Below are positions 32,524 to 42,215 of a DNA stretch of 64,000 nt, piece after piece. The DNA is taken from assembly GCA_026645815.1 (NCBI GenBank), contig JAPKMR010000004.1, forward strand, positions 62,001-126,000, in the 5' to 3' direction. The position numbers and the translations under genes were made by a program. The notes beneath the pieces were generated by a model. That model was not told the DNA's origin and made no database searches. It worked only from the letters and a program-made list of their open reading frames with translations. Each line of letters begins with the position of its first letter. Within the stretch, counting starts at the first letter, position 1. Source of the DNA: Anaerolineae bacterium (GTDB lineage: Bacteria; Chloroflexota; Anaerolineae; B4-G1; SLSP01).

Positions 32524-35273
32524 GGCTCTACATGGATCGGGATGGTAACGGCATCTTCTGCCGGCTTTGCTGTTTCACTCTGGGTGACAGGCAGGCGTCC
32601 ATCTGCATTGTATAGGCCGACCCGCAAATAGTAATCCCCTGCGGGCAAACCTGCTAGCGGATGTGCATCGGCGATAATCTCGCCGGGCGCCCAGGTATTG
32701 GTGGGTTTGCCGCCAAGGGCAGGCCAGCTATCGTGCTGCGTGATTGGCTGGGTGGGCGCAGTGGGATGCACGACGTGGACAAAGACGTTGTAGGGTGATT
32801 CGCCCGTTTCACCTGCGCGCCAGTAGAGGGTGAGGGTGAATGCTTCTCCTGCGCAAGGCTCGAGTTGTAATTGATAACCCGTAAGGGTCGCGATGCCGGC
32901 GCCGAATTCCCCGTTGGCGGGCAGCAGACCGGCAGGCAGGTCAAACACGCGCCCTGCAGTGATGCGGATTTCGGGTCCTCGCCATTGGCCCAATTGCGTA
33001 CCGGAGGGTGTGAGGAGTGTGATGCTCAACGATGCTTTTGTATCCAGGGCGCGGCAGGCGATTGGAACCTGGAATTGTGTGGCAAAGCGTGTTCCGGTGG
33101 GCAGTGTTGTGGTCTCGTCGGTCTCTACCACGGGGAGCGTCAATGTATGTTCATCCAGTGCCAGGCTTACCTGCATCAACTCGTGCTTTGCTTGCAGCAT
33201 GTAAGCAGTGGCGCTTTCCCAAAATGCCCAGCCCTCGATCATGCCGCAGGGAAATACTGTATCTTTAGCCAACCAAACTCCAAGCAATGTCAGCGGTGCA
33301 GGCTGCTCATTTGCACCTGTCTGCTCGACCGGGGCGGTGTTCGTGGGCAACGTGGGCGGCGATTCGGCCGGCAGCAGGGCAATCGGTTTTAGGGTCACCG
33401 TGGCAGGATTCTCCCCTGCTGTGAACACAGTAAGGGTGGGGGTATAGGCACCGGGCGGCGTCCAGGGATCAGCTATGAGCGGATAACGTCCGAGAACTGG
33501 CGTCCCTGCCCGCCACCGTGACGGGCGAAAGTCGCCGCTGCCTGGCGTGCCGTTGTAACGCCCCCACTCACCCCCGCGTGCATCTAGCAGACGCAGTGTT
33601 ACTTGATAGAAACGGTCGTCGTGAGCGTCCGGCTTCTCTGTGACCCAGAAAGTCCATATATCCAGCGTACTCCCCGTGGGTTGTGGTTCTTTGGGCAACC
33701 GGTAGCCCCATAACGACAGGTTGGGCAACGTGGGCGTCTCCCATTGTTCAGTCAACGGTGGGGTGGGAGGGAAATCGGGTTGGCGTTCAAGCGCGAACAG
33801 GCGCAGGTCTAGACCGTGGAACTCCGGCGTGGAAAGCTCCGTGCCGATTTCATCCAACAGCGCCGGAATAATGCCTGTGGGGTCGGTGATGTGATTGAGC
33901 CAGCTGACGAGCCAAACGCGTTGCGCCTTCTGGAGATGTGAGTTGAGCGCGGGGGTGCTATTCGTGTAGTCGAGGATATTGTGGACATTGAGTAGTTCAT
34001 CATCGGGTAATGGCAGCAGGTTTTCAAATCCGGCATAATATGCCCAAGCGGGAAAGACGGAGCCGGTTTCCACAATGATAACGTCGTTGGTTGCGCGTTG
34101 TTCTGTGATATAGTGAGCGATCCCGCGCCAGTCCTCAGTAGCGTAAGCCGGGTTGGCGAGCAGATTGACGTTGGCTGACATCGAAACACTGATGAAGATG
34201 AAGCTGCACAGTCCCATGCCAGCGCGAGCCAGGGTGCGGGGACCCTGATTTCGAATTTGCGCCGTCAAGCCCCAGCCTATGGCCAGCGCCAATGCCGGTA
34301 ATGGTGCGAACGATGAGGCATGACGACTACCCCATTTTGGCAGATTGCGGAAAACTAATGCGATAAACCCGAGCGGCAGGAGCTGCAATAGGGGATAAAG
34401 CCCTGCATACGGACGGCGCCGGCTGAGGAGCAGGGGGAGGAGCGTTGTGAGAAGAATCAGACCTCCGGCAACGATTTTCCACTCTACTGGCAGATAGTCG
34501 AATACTGTTATTCCAGCGATCGAGATACGCAGAAACTCCGCAACGGGGAGATGGCCTTCCCAGTAGGTCGCATTCGTGCCCAGTGATGGAAATGCGCCAA
34601 TTACCCATGGCAGGAATAGCAATCCGGCAGTCACAGCGGGCGGAATCATGTCACGAATCCATGTGCGGGTTACTGACCATGGTTTGCGAATCACTACCGC
34701 CAGGGCAAAGAGTACCTGACCTATGAGCCAAAATGCAGAAAGGGTTAAGCTCGCAATGGCGCCAAGCGCCGCGCCTCCCCATAACCAGGCGTAGCGACGG
34801 CGGGTGCGAGGGGTGTCTGCAAATAGTGTCTCTACCAACGCCATGCCTGCTGCAAGGGACCACGCGATGAAGGCGCCATACATACGAGTTTCGCGCGAAG
34901 CCCAAATTAACGGGGTAGCCACCGCACCGAGGGCTAGCGCCCAACATGCGGCAGAACGGTTGCCCGTTAGCCGGTGAGCAAGTCGGGCCATCGCCGCAAG
35001 CGCGATCAAGCCGTAGAGAACCGAGGGGAAGCGCAGTGCAAATTCACTGCTTCCGGCAAGTGGCTGCCAGGCGCGCAAAAGCAGATAGTGCATGGGCGGT
35101 ACTAGCTCGCCCATGCTCAGTGCGACCATCTTGCTAAAAGGTACCTGCGTGGTGCTCCACCACAGATAAGCCTCGTCATACCATAAGCTGCGTGCGCCAA
35201 GTTCCCATACACGCAATGCAAACGCAGCCAAAAGTAGCAGCGTTATGTTGCGCTGTCTAAACCCTCGTTTCAC
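32520..35273 (-). CDS. Large GT39 membrane glycosyltransferase with extracytoplasmic beta-rich modules
   Basis: The 917-residue protein has a canonical GT39 N-terminus: LGARSLWYDEAYLWW with the catalytic Asp-Glu, PPMHYLLLRAW, and about ten TM helices to about residue 390. After an extracytoplasmic domain (about 395-520), the C-terminal 400 residues are beta-rich and contain two copies of the module found in its neighbours (about 555-625 and 825-910; NVFVHVVHP, TNTWAPGE, LRVGLYNADG). The start is GTG at 35273, with AAGGA five bases upstream. It is co-translated with the next gene through an ATGA overlap and lies 13 bases after the secreted protein gene, firmly placing them in one operon. Confidence 0.8.
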   Translation of the reverse strand: MKRGFRQRNITLLLLAAFALRVWELGARSLWYDEAYLWWSTTQVPFSKMVALSMGELVPPMHYLLLRAWQPLAGSSEFALRFPSVLYGLIALAAMARLAHRLTGNRSAACWALALGAVATPLIWASRETRMYGAFIAWSLAAGMALVETLFADTPRTRRRYAWLWGGAALGAIASLTLSAFWLIGQVLFALAVVIRKPWSVTRTWIRDMIPPAVTAGLLFLPWVIGAFPSLGTNATYWEGHLPVAEFLRISIAGITVFDYLPVEWKIVAGGLILLTTLLPLLLSRRRPYAGLYPLLQLLPLGFIALVFRNLPKWGSRHASSFAPLPALALAIGWGLTAQIRNQGPRTLARAGMGLCSFIFISVSMSANVNLLANPAYATEDWRGIAHYITEQRATNDVIIVETGSVFPAWAYYAGFENLLPLPDDELLNVHNILDYTNSTPALNSHLQKAQRVWLVSWLNHITDPTGIIPALLDEIGTELSTPEFHGLDLRLFALERQPDFPPTPPLTEQWETPTLPNLSLWGYRLPKEPQPTGSTLDIWTFWVTEKPDAHDDRFYQVTLRLLDARGGEWGRYNGTPGSGDFRPSRWRAGTPVLGRYPLIADPWTPPGAYTPTLTVFTAGENPATVTLKPIALLPAESPPTLPTNTAPVEQTGANEQPAPLTLLGVWLAKDTVFPCGMIEGWAFWESATAYMLQAKHELMQVSLALDEHTLTLPVVETDETTTLPTGTRFATQFQVPIACRALDTKASLSITLLTPSGTQLGQWRGPEIRITAGRVFDLPAGLLPANGEFGAGIATLTGYQLQLEPCAGEAFTLTLYWRAGETGESPYNVFVHVVHPTAPTQPITQHDSWPALGGKPTNTWAPGEIIADAHPLAGLPAGDYYLRVGLYNADGRLPVTQSETAKPAEDAVTIPIHVEP

Positions 35274-35286
35274 AATTATCCTTGAT

Positions 35287-36369
35287 TTACGGCTTCGTCA
35301 CTTCTATAGGACCGAATCCCTCTGTCACGCACGCATCGGCGCCAGGGCGGCGGGAAAGCACCTTGATGATGATTTTGTCGCCGGATTGCAGGGCGCCCAT
35401 TCCCGAAATGCTCACATTGTGTTGGGTTGTGGGATTCGTGTCTAGGGGAGTGATTTGCCACTGTTCAGCAGTCATTACGAGGGGCAGGAACACGGTTCCC
35501 GTTGTCGGTAAGGTTGTCGTGATAGGGGCTGCCGCGGGCGCAATCTGATACCACACCTGCGTTGAAGCGGGCATACTGGTATTCCAGCTGATATTGAGCA
35601 AATCACCGTTGATGTTGTGGTATATTTGATCCCCGGGTCCCCATGAAGTCGGTTCTGGCAATTTGCCATTGGGGAAGGCAATTTGCTGGAGAACGCCATT
35701 GTCCCACCAGGTATCATACCACGGTGTTTGAGGTCCGTAATAGATGGGGTTGGCAAAGGTGATTGCAGTCATTCGTGTGCCCAGTGGCTCCGCGGTTGTG
35801 ACTAACCGGTCCCAGGTGAACAGCGTCGTCTGTTCGGCTGACCAGACGGTTAGCGGCGGCATCTGCCCCCCGATGAGATCGTTATGAACATGGTCGAGCG
35901 TAATCTGCGTGCCTTGCGGGTCAAGCGCAATGCGCGCGTGGGGTTCAGTGCCTTCGTTGCCGCGGCTGTTGACGTACATCGAGAATTCATAAGGCACGCA
36001 GGGCGTGAGATTTTCGACGACTTGATAGACCCCTGCGTGGTAATTGCTGCCCCATTTGAAGTAAACTTGTGAGTGCTCGCCACTAACAGGGGGCCATCGC
36101 AGCGTATTGGGCCGCATATCGTCGTATTCGGGAATCAATGGTTGTGAGGGCCAGGCATTTACCCACCACCGGTACCAGTGTAACGCTAGATAGTGGTTAG
36201 GCGAAAAAAACTGGAATCCTTTAGTATCGGGATCCTCTTCCTCAAAGTCACCGTTGACGAGCACATTGCCATCATTGGCCTGAACTGCAGGATAGGTCTG
36301 GGGTTGAAGCATTAGCAGACTGCACAGTAGCACAAAAGCCCAGATGAATCTAATATGAGACTTTATCAT
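35287..36369 (-). CDS. Secreted beta-rich protein, carbohydrate-binding-like
   Basis: The 360-residue protein has a signal peptide (MIKSHIRFIWAFVLLCSLLM, cleavage probably after AVQA). The mature protein begins NVLVNGDFEE, the classic opening of a jelly-roll carbohydrate-binding or galactose-binding-like domain. It continues with aromatic-rich strands (HWYRWWVNAW, YFKWGSNYHAGVYQVV) and ends with a short second beta region. No catalytic residues are recognisable. ATG at 36369 is preferred over GTG at 36378, because AGAGGTG is correctly spaced before the ATG. It lies between GT-C genes and may bind the glycan they make; this is inference. Confidence 0.7.
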   Translation of the reverse strand: MIKSHIRFIWAFVLLCSLLMLQPQTYPAVQANDGNVLVNGDFEEEDPDTKGFQFFSPNHYLALHWYRWWVNAWPSQPLIPEYDDMRPNTLRWPPVSGEHSQVYFKWGSNYHAGVYQVVENLTPCVPYEFSMYVNSRGNEGTEPHARIALDPQGTQITLDHVHNDLIGGQMPPLTVWSAEQTTLFTWDRLVTTAEPLGTRMTAITFANPIYYGPQTPWYDTWWDNGVLQQIAFPNGKLPEPTSWGPGDQIYHNINGDLLNISWNTSMPASTQVWYQIAPAAAPITTTLPTTGTVFLPLVMTAEQWQITPLDTNPTTQHNVSISGMGALQSGDKIIIKVLSRRPGADACVTEGFGPIEVTKP

Positions 36370-36498
36370 AGGTTTCACCTCTTATCAATGAAATCGGTTG
36401 GTACTTAAACGCCAGTGGTGATGTCGTTCTCTTCTGATACTGCGTGGGTAGCTTTGCGTTCTGTATACCTGGCATGATTCTACCACATCTTTTGCCGT

Positions 36499-38694
36499 TC
36501 ATGGTGACCAGATTATTACAGCATCGTTTGGCCGGCGTTCTGTTCCTGAGAAAGCCTCTAGTCGTACACCGGTTTGCGGGTGATATAACCCCACCGCAAT
36601 ACTGGCAGGCATTGTTTCGGTTTCCAGGGTGTGAATGTCTAGGACGCGATCGCCGGGCCGCCACAGCCGGCTGGGGAAAGCTTGTGCCATGGGTGGACCG
36701 TCGCCGGTTCCCAGGAGCGTGCCATCGGCCGCGTAAGCGTGTACAAAGACGGTGTAGTCCATGTCTACCGTTGCCAGGCTCTCCCAGCAGAGCTGCACCT
36801 CCCATCCACGCGCTCCCGGTTTGGCTACGGCATGAGTGAGTGCAATGGCCTCATTGAAACGCACAGGCGTCTCCAACGATAGAAGGTCCGTGCATAGGTT
36901 CTGGCTTCCAGGAACTCGTAAGGTTTCTAAAACCGCAGCATCGCCCACTGGCTGTCCATTGATTGTGACCGGCAGCCTTGAATTCGTTTCGTCATCAAAG
37001 AGGGCAACTTGCAGCTCCCATGCCTGTGTGGGAAGTTCGCTTTCCGGCAGTGGCAAAAGAAGGTGTTCGCGGAACGGCTGCCCTGCGGGCAATGCTGAGG
37101 TGGGAAGATTCCCGTGCCCTAGCCACGCGTTATAGGCGAGGCGGAGGGTGTTGTCGCCGGGACGTGCGGAGACGAGTTGCACTGCCAGGCCTAAATCCTT
37201 GCTCAAAGGGTGAGGCGCTTTCAGGTATAACGTGAGATCGAGCATAGGGCGGCAATAGCTGCTTTGCACCAGCCAACAGGCAAGACCAGGTTTGACCAGC
37301 TCGATTTCGTAGCTAAGCAGAGCGATATCGTCTGCGCCGAAAGCGATATTGGAAGTGGTAGTGATCGCAGTATCCGCTCTCAAGCGGAGTGGCGGTGTGA
37401 AGAGCGGTGTGGCGCCGGTGAGCAATGTCAAGAGAGCGCCAAGGGGTAACACGATGCTCCAGGTCCGTGTCAGATTTCGGTGAAGCGTTTGCCATCCAAC
37501 AGCCAGCAAGACCGCCAGAGCCGGCGCTGCTGGGAAGAGCAACCGTCCGCCGGTTGCTGGTGTGAGGGCGTTCCAGCGAATCCATGCGATGACGATGATG
37601 GCGAACCACCCGCCCAGGATGAGCATTCCCGCCCTTGCAGAGCGCCCGCGTCGCCATTGTAGGAGCACGCCCAGCAGTCCTCCGCCCAATAGGATGAGGA
37701 AATGCCAGTAGAGCGCCCGGGGATAGAAGGCACAGGGCAATTGTCCCCAGTAAGAGCGGAGCATGAGTTGAAAAGCCCCCCAGAAATACACGCGTGTGGT
37801 GGTGAGACCGACGATTTCCAGCATGGGGGCAAGTGCCGTCGGGTCGCCGTAGATGCGCCAGTTCCATATTAGCCATGGGGCGACCAGGAGTAGAGTCGGG
37901 GCGCCGATAAGCAATCCCCAGACCAGCAGCTGCTTGAGCGAGGCACGCCTCTGCCAGGTGTAGATGAGGAGGGTGATCCCGGCAAGACCTAATAAGCCAA
38001 TGCCGCTGAGTTTGCTTAATGCCGCAAGTCCTGTAAGGCTGCCAACGCCCAGGAGTCGCGCCGGGGTGGGTCCATGCTTCCAGATATCCAAGAGCAATAC
38101 CAGCGCCCAGGTCGCCAGGGGAGTGACCAGGTTATCATTGTTCACGCCGGCGGCGATGAGAAGGAATTGAGGGTTGAAGGCGACAATGGCGGAGGCGAGC
38201 AACGCTACAGGACCTTGAGGGGCAATGCGACGCGCCAGTGCCCATGTTCCACCAATGGTGGCACACTGGAGCAGGGTGGAGAGCAACCGCAGGCCATGGG
38301 TTGTGCGCCGGTGACCTTGCCAGGGGAATTCAAGATAAGGATTACGGCTCCAGGTGACGCGGTTGTAGGTTGTGTCGCCAGAACCGCAGGCGACGAAGGT
38401 TCCAGGGATGGGCGTTGCTGTGGGTGCTTCCAGTGGCAGATTCCATACTCGCACCCATGCTGCACCGAGGAGGTGATAAAGCGGGGGCTGGGATGCTTCC
38501 TGTCGAACATGAAACCCGGCGACCTCTGCTTCTCCATGGATGGGAAGTTCCCCGGTAACAGCAATATGGCGGATAACTTCGGTGTGCTCCATCTCGTCAA
38601 GGTTTTCGTAGGCAGGAATGCTACTATTCCAGGCGAGCGCCAGGCTGATGAAGGTGACCAGAATTAGCAATAGACCGGTATGTGTTTTGGTCAT
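36499..38694 (-). CDS. Large GT-C membrane glycosyltransferase-like protein with C-terminal beta-rich module
   Basis: The 731-residue protein has an N-terminal TM helix, YENLDEMEHTEVIRHI with acidic residues in the first loop, PPLYHLLGAAW, and about ten TM helices to about residue 440. Extracytoplasmic beta-rich sequence follows, ending in one clear copy of the shared module (about residues 645-725; DYTVFVHAY, FPSRLWRPGD, VGLYHPQTG). Architecture matches the protein at 30.2-32.5 kb, so the two are probably paralogues. It starts six bases after the alpha/beta hydrolase gene. Donor and acceptor are unknown. Confidence 0.76.
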   Translation of the reverse strand: MTKTHTGLLLILVTFISLALAWNSSIPAYENLDEMEHTEVIRHIAVTGELPIHGEAEVAGFHVRQEASQPPLYHLLGAAWVRVWNLPLEAPTATPIPGTFVACGSGDTTYNRVTWSRNPYLEFPWQGHRRTTHGLRLLSTLLQCATIGGTWALARRIAPQGPVALLASAIVAFNPQFLLIAAGVNNDNLVTPLATWALVLLLDIWKHGPTPARLLGVGSLTGLAALSKLSGIGLLGLAGITLLIYTWQRRASLKQLLVWGLLIGAPTLLLVAPWLIWNWRIYGDPTALAPMLEIVGLTTTRVYFWGAFQLMLRSYWGQLPCAFYPRALYWHFLILLGGGLLGVLLQWRRGRSARAGMLILGGWFAIIVIAWIRWNALTPATGGRLLFPAAPALAVLLAVGWQTLHRNLTRTWSIVLPLGALLTLLTGATPLFTPPLRLRADTAITTTSNIAFGADDIALLSYEIELVKPGLACWLVQSSYCRPMLDLTLYLKAPHPLSKDLGLAVQLVSARPGDNTLRLAYNAWLGHGNLPTSALPAGQPFREHLLLPLPESELPTQAWELQVALFDDETNSRLPVTINGQPVGDAAVLETLRVPGSQNLCTDLLSLETPVRFNEAIALTHAVAKPGARGWEVQLCWESLATVDMDYTVFVHAYAADGTLLGTGDGPPMAQAFPSRLWRPGDRVLDIHTLETETMPASIAVGLYHPQTGVRLEAFSGTERRPNDAVIIWSP

Positions 38695-38700
38695 TTTGTT

Positions 38701-39468
38701 TCACGCAGTGGAGAATCTGGTGTCCATAAACCAACTTCGAGCTGCCTGCCAGGCGCGTTGACGATCAGAATCTAGGATGACACTGTGTCCGCCGCGATCC
38801 AGCCAAACTAGCTCGTGGCGAGCACTAAGTCGCGCAGCGATTTGCATCACGGTGTGTGCTGGCACTACACGATCGTGACGGGCATGTACGAACAATGTGG
38901 GAGGCTGTATCTCAGGTAAACGGCCTTCGAGCGCCTCGAAGAGATTTGCTATTTCCGCTGTTGCGTGTAGTGGAATCCGCCGGTAGATAAAACGCTCACG
39001 ACGTGCTTTGGCATCATGCATATCAGAGCCGATTTTGGGTATGAAGGGGATGGCATGTGCGATATGGGCTATCCAGGGAGGCGGTATTCCCCGGGTTGCA
39101 CTGCGACCCGGTGTGGCAAAGCCGACAATCTTTTCAACGGGTTCTTCAGTGGCGACATACAGGGCTAATGCAGCACCCAGCGAGATCCCGGCAATGCCAA
39201 GGTGCTCACAGTGCTTACGAAGCCGGTTGAGCCCAGCTTTCACATCACTAACCCAATCTTGCCAGTGAACTTGTGCCAGGTCTTCAGGGATGGTTCCATG
39301 CCCACGCAGGCGTATCCCGTAAACGGTCATGCCCGCCGCTGCCAGGAACTCTCCCAGTGGGCGTACTTCATCCGGTGCGGAGAGAAAGCCGTGAATCAGC
39401 AAGATACCGGGTTCTCCGCCGGGTATGAAAAACGGGGCTGTTTTGCTATCGCTGGTTGTATCTTTCAT
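38701..39468 (-). CDS. Alpha/beta hydrolase (carboxylesterase/monoacylglycerol lipase-like)
   Basis: The 255-residue protein has the full hydrolase triad: Ser96 in GISLG, Asp199 in ARHDRVVP and His228 in RGGHSV, plus an oxyanion-hole HGF near residue 26. The GFLSAPDEVRPLGEFLAAAG segment is typical of thermostable esterase Est30-like enzymes. The frame is open to 39678, but the first 70 codons overlap secD and are not family-like, so I take ATG at 39468; a TATACT box at 39484-39479 also lies just upstream. It leads the minus-strand run of glycosyltransferases, six bases before the next gene. Its lipid or ester substrate is unknown. Confidence 0.85.
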   Translation of the reverse strand: MKDTTSDSKTAPFFIPGGEPGILLIHGFLSAPDEVRPLGEFLAAAGMTVYGIRLRGHGTIPEDLAQVHWQDWVSDVKAGLNRLRKHCEHLGIAGISLGAALALYVATEEPVEKIVGFATPGRSATRGIPPPWIAHIAHAIPFIPKIGSDMHDAKARRERFIYRRIPLHATAEIANLFEALEGRLPEIQPPTLFVHARHDRVVPAHTVMQIAARLSARHELVWLDRGGHSVILDSDRQRAWQAARSWFMDTRFSTA

Positions 39469-39584
39469 ACACTGGTTCAGTATAACACATTCCGCGCAGT
39501 GCGAAAAATCCATTTTCTTCCGCGCCCGTAGGGCGATTGAATTTCCATCTCTGCCGCGAAATGCTGCCGAAGCGTATTTCGTCT

Positions 39585-39612
39585 TTGACAAAAGGTCCCG
39601 GAAGGCTATAAT
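39585..39612 (+). promoter_or_regulatory. Consensus promoter of secDF
   Basis: TTGACA (39585-39590) and TATAAT (39607-39612) are perfect consensus boxes 16 bases apart. Transcription should begin near 39619, giving a leader of nearly 60 bases that contains a 13-bp dyad (39632-39644). Confidence 0.8.
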
Positions 39613-39676
39613 TCGCCCCTGAGTTCGCCGGTAGGAATTTCCTAAACGATCGGACTTATTTTTCTGGTGAGGGTTC

Positions 39677-41050
39677 ATGAATAAGAAAACGACAACTGCA
39701 TTAGGTTTGGTGTTGGTGTTGGCCGCTCTCGCTGCCTACCTGGTGGTGCCATCTGAGCATCCCGAGTGGCTGAAGCGATTGTTGGTATGGCAACCGGAAT
39801 CCGCGCGTTCTCTGGATTTCCGGCTAGGCCTGGATTTGCAGGGTGGCTTGCAGGTTCTCATGGTGGCTGATGTGGCCGATCAGCAGGCTTTGACGGCTGA
39901 AACGATGCGTGCTGCGGCGCAGATTGTGGAGGGGCGTGTCAACGGGTTGGGGCTGAGCGAACCGGTAGTGCAGGTGCAGGGTACGCGCCGCATCATTGTC
40001 GAGCTCCCCGGAATCGCTAACCCTGAACAGGCCATTGACACTATTCGCGATACGGCATTGCTCGAGTTTGCTGAGCCTCCGGCGGGTGCCGGAGATGCGG
40101 CGCTGGAGCCTGGACGGATTGTGAGCACCACCTATGGTTTGGCCGAGGGGGGCGTCATGCCGCCTGATGCCTATACGACGGTGCTTATTGGTGATGCCTT
40201 GGACTCGGCATTCAGCACGATAGATGACACCTCGGGGCGACCGATGGTGATCGTTCGCTTCAAGGCTGCCGATACGCAGCGTTTCTATGAGTATACTCGC
40301 AACAACATTGGGCGCCCCCTGTGTATGGTGTTGGACAAGACTATCCTTTCTTGCCCTACTATTCGCGATGCTATTCCCAATGGTGAGGCTCAAATTTCGG
40401 GAGGATTTTCCTCGGAAAGCGCGCAGCAGCTCGCCATTCAGTTACGCTACGGCGCGTTGCCCGTTCCATTGAAAATCGAGAGCTACCGTGCCATTGGCCC
40501 CTCCCTGGGTGCACTATCAGTCGAGAAGAGCATCCGCGCGGGCGTTGTAGGTTTGATAGTGGTATTTCTGTTTATGTTAATCTATTATCGCCTGAACGGC
40601 TTGGCGGCAGATTTGGCGCTGGCACTCTATGTCTTGCTCAACCTGTTGCTTTACAAATTGCTGCCGGTAACGATGACTCTGCCCGGCATTGCCGGTTTTT
40701 TGCTCTCGGCAGGCATGGCAGTAGATGCAAACATCCTTGTCTTTGAGCGTATGAAGGAGGAACTCCGTCACGGACGCTCGCTGCAACGCGGTGCGGAGGC
40801 GGGCTTTAGTCGCGCTTGGACTTCGGTGCGGGATTCCAATCTAGCGACGCTTTTGACCTGTGCGATTTTGTGGTTCTTCGGCAATGCTTTTGCTGCAAGC
40901 CTTGTTAAAGGCTTTGCGCTGACGTTGGCGCTGGGTACACTGATCAACATGTTTACAGCGTTGGTCGTGACCCGGACCTTTGTGCGTTTGGCGCTGGGGT
41001 TGTTGGGGGAAGAACGGCTTCGGCGCTACCCCTGGCTTCTGGGAATTTAA
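39677..41050 (+). CDS. secD: Protein translocase subunit SecD
   Basis: The 457-residue protein has an N-terminal TM helix, DFRLGLDLQGGLQVLM (the SecD D1 signature), the periplasmic P1 region, and a C-terminal block of five TM helices with AGMAVDANILVFERMKEE. SecDF uses the proton gradient to pull exported proteins across the membrane after SecA action. GGTGAGG precedes the ATG. It lies 12 bases before secF, and a consensus promoter precedes it. Confidence 0.95.
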   Translation: MNKKTTTALGLVLVLAALAAYLVVPSEHPEWLKRLLVWQPESARSLDFRLGLDLQGGLQVLMVADVADQQALTAETMRAAAQIVEGRVNGLGLSEPVVQVQGTRRIIVELPGIANPEQAIDTIRDTALLEFAEPPAGAGDAALEPGRIVSTTYGLAEGGVMPPDAYTTVLIGDALDSAFSTIDDTSGRPMVIVRFKAADTQRFYEYTRNNIGRPLCMVLDKTILSCPTIRDAIPNGEAQISGGFSSESAQQLAIQLRYGALPVPLKIESYRAIGPSLGALSVEKSIRAGVVGLIVVFLFMLIYYRLNGLAADLALALYVLLNLLLYKLLPVTMTLPGIAGFLLSAGMAVDANILVFERMKEELRHGRSLQRGAEAGFSRAWTSVRDSNLATLLTCAILWFFGNAFAASLVKGFALTLALGTLINMFTALVVTRTFVRLALGLLGEERLRRYPWLLGI

Positions 41051-41062
41051 GGGGGTGATGAG

Positions 41063-41992
41063 ATGATTGACTTTGTCCGCAATCGCAAAACCTATTTCAT
41101 TCTGGCAGGGGTGCTTGTTGCGCTCAGTATCATTGGGATGCTGACCTCTTACGCTGTTTACGGGCAGATGCTGCGCGTTGGCATTGATTTCAAAGGTGGA
41201 AGCCTTTTCTCTATACGATTTACCACTGATGTCAGTGAGGAGACCATTCGCGAGGCTTTTGTTGCAGAAGGGTATTCCGGTACGATTGTGCAACAACTCG
41301 GCGATCCGATGGATTATTCGTGGCAGATTCGAACCAGCTTTGCGACTACCGATCAGGTCAACGCGGTGCTGGCACAACTGGATGCAAGTACAGCTGCCGT
41401 TGACCGTGGCAACTCCATAGTGGATACTGTGGAGGCCTCAGTCGGTGAAGAGGTGGCACGCAGCGCGGCGCAGGCGGTGGGTGTGGCTGCACTGGTAGTG
41501 CTGGCGTTTATCTGGTTCTCATTCCGCAGAATCCCTAATCCGTTGCGGTATGGTGTCGCTTCTGTTGTGGCGATGCTGATCAATGTGATTATCGCCATGG
41601 GTTTCTATGCGCTTATGGGTTTCCTGCAGGGTTGGGAGGCGGATGCACTCTTCCTCACGGCGATTCTCACCGTGATTGGTTTCTCGGTGCAAGATGTCAT
41701 CGTGGTCTTTGACCGCATTCGCGAGAACATCCCACGCCATCGTGGTGAACCGTTCTCCGTAATCGTGAATCGCAGCATTATGGAAACGTTGCATCGCTCA
41801 CTGGCGACTCAACTGAATGCCATGTTTGTGATGATTGCAATACTGTTGTTTGGTGGAGATACTCTCAAGCCCTTTATTGCCGTGATGTTGGTGGGCATGC
41901 TCAGCGAAACCTTTACTTCGATGTTTGTGGCGGTTCACATTGTAGGATTGTGGGAGGAACGCGGTCGCCTACGTCCGGCGCGAGCATCATAG
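41063..41992 (+). CDS. secF: Protein translocase subunit SecF
   Basis: The 309-residue protein has the SecF pattern: TM1, then FKGGSLFSIRF, a short periplasmic domain, and five C-terminal TM helices with FSVQDVIVVFDRIREN and RSLATQLNAMFV. It forms the SecDF complex with the upstream gene product. GGGGGTGATGAG before the start provides the ribosome-binding site. It is the last gene of the pair. Confidence 0.95.
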   Translation: MIDFVRNRKTYFILAGVLVALSIIGMLTSYAVYGQMLRVGIDFKGGSLFSIRFTTDVSEETIREAFVAEGYSGTIVQQLGDPMDYSWQIRTSFATTDQVNAVLAQLDASTAAVDRGNSIVDTVEASVGEEVARSAAQAVGVAALVVLAFIWFSFRRIPNPLRYGVASVVAMLINVIIAMGFYALMGFLQGWEADALFLTAILTVIGFSVQDVIVVFDRIRENIPRHRGEPFSVIVNRSIMETLHRSLATQLNAMFVMIAILLFGGDTLKPFIAVMLVGMLSETFTSMFVAVHIVGLWEERGRLRPARAS

Positions 41993-42056
41993 CAGAGATT
42001 TGAACGGGTTTCAGCCTGAAATTCTCTTCTGCGCTGGTGATTTGAATACTTACAGA

Positions 42057-42108
42057 GTGTTTTTGGGACGCGGCGCCGGGTACGGCGTTTCCGCGTCCCA
42101 AAAAACAC
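42057..42108. terminator. Long hairpin downstream of secF
   Basis: GGGACGCGG (42065-42073) pairs with CCGCGTCCC (42091-42099), flanked by pairing T and A runs and then GTG/CAC, with an internal CGCC/GGCG pair. The T run lies on the 5' side, so it is oriented for minus-strand termination although no minus-strand gene is present. It may still end secDF transcription. Confidence 0.45.
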
Positions 42109-42180
42109 CAGAAAAGACCCTCTTCGCGTGTTTGCAAACCTCTTTTGGTTTTCCTCAATAATTGATCTATAGTTAGTGTT

Positions 42181-42208
42181 TTGCGCCGGTCGAATTCCGT
42201 GCTATAGT
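42181..42208 (+). promoter_or_regulatory. Promoter of VWA gene, apparently leaderless
   Basis: TTGCGC (42181-42186) and TATAGT (42203-42208) are 16 bases apart. The expected transcription start coincides with the ATG at 42216, and there is no Shine-Dalgarno sequence before it. Confidence 0.5.
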
Positions 42209-42215
42209 GCTGGTC

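Noticed and set aside
39469-39678. N-terminal extension of the alpha/beta hydrolase
   Set aside because: It would overlap secD and its consensus promoter; the hydrolase fold starts just after the ATG at 39468.
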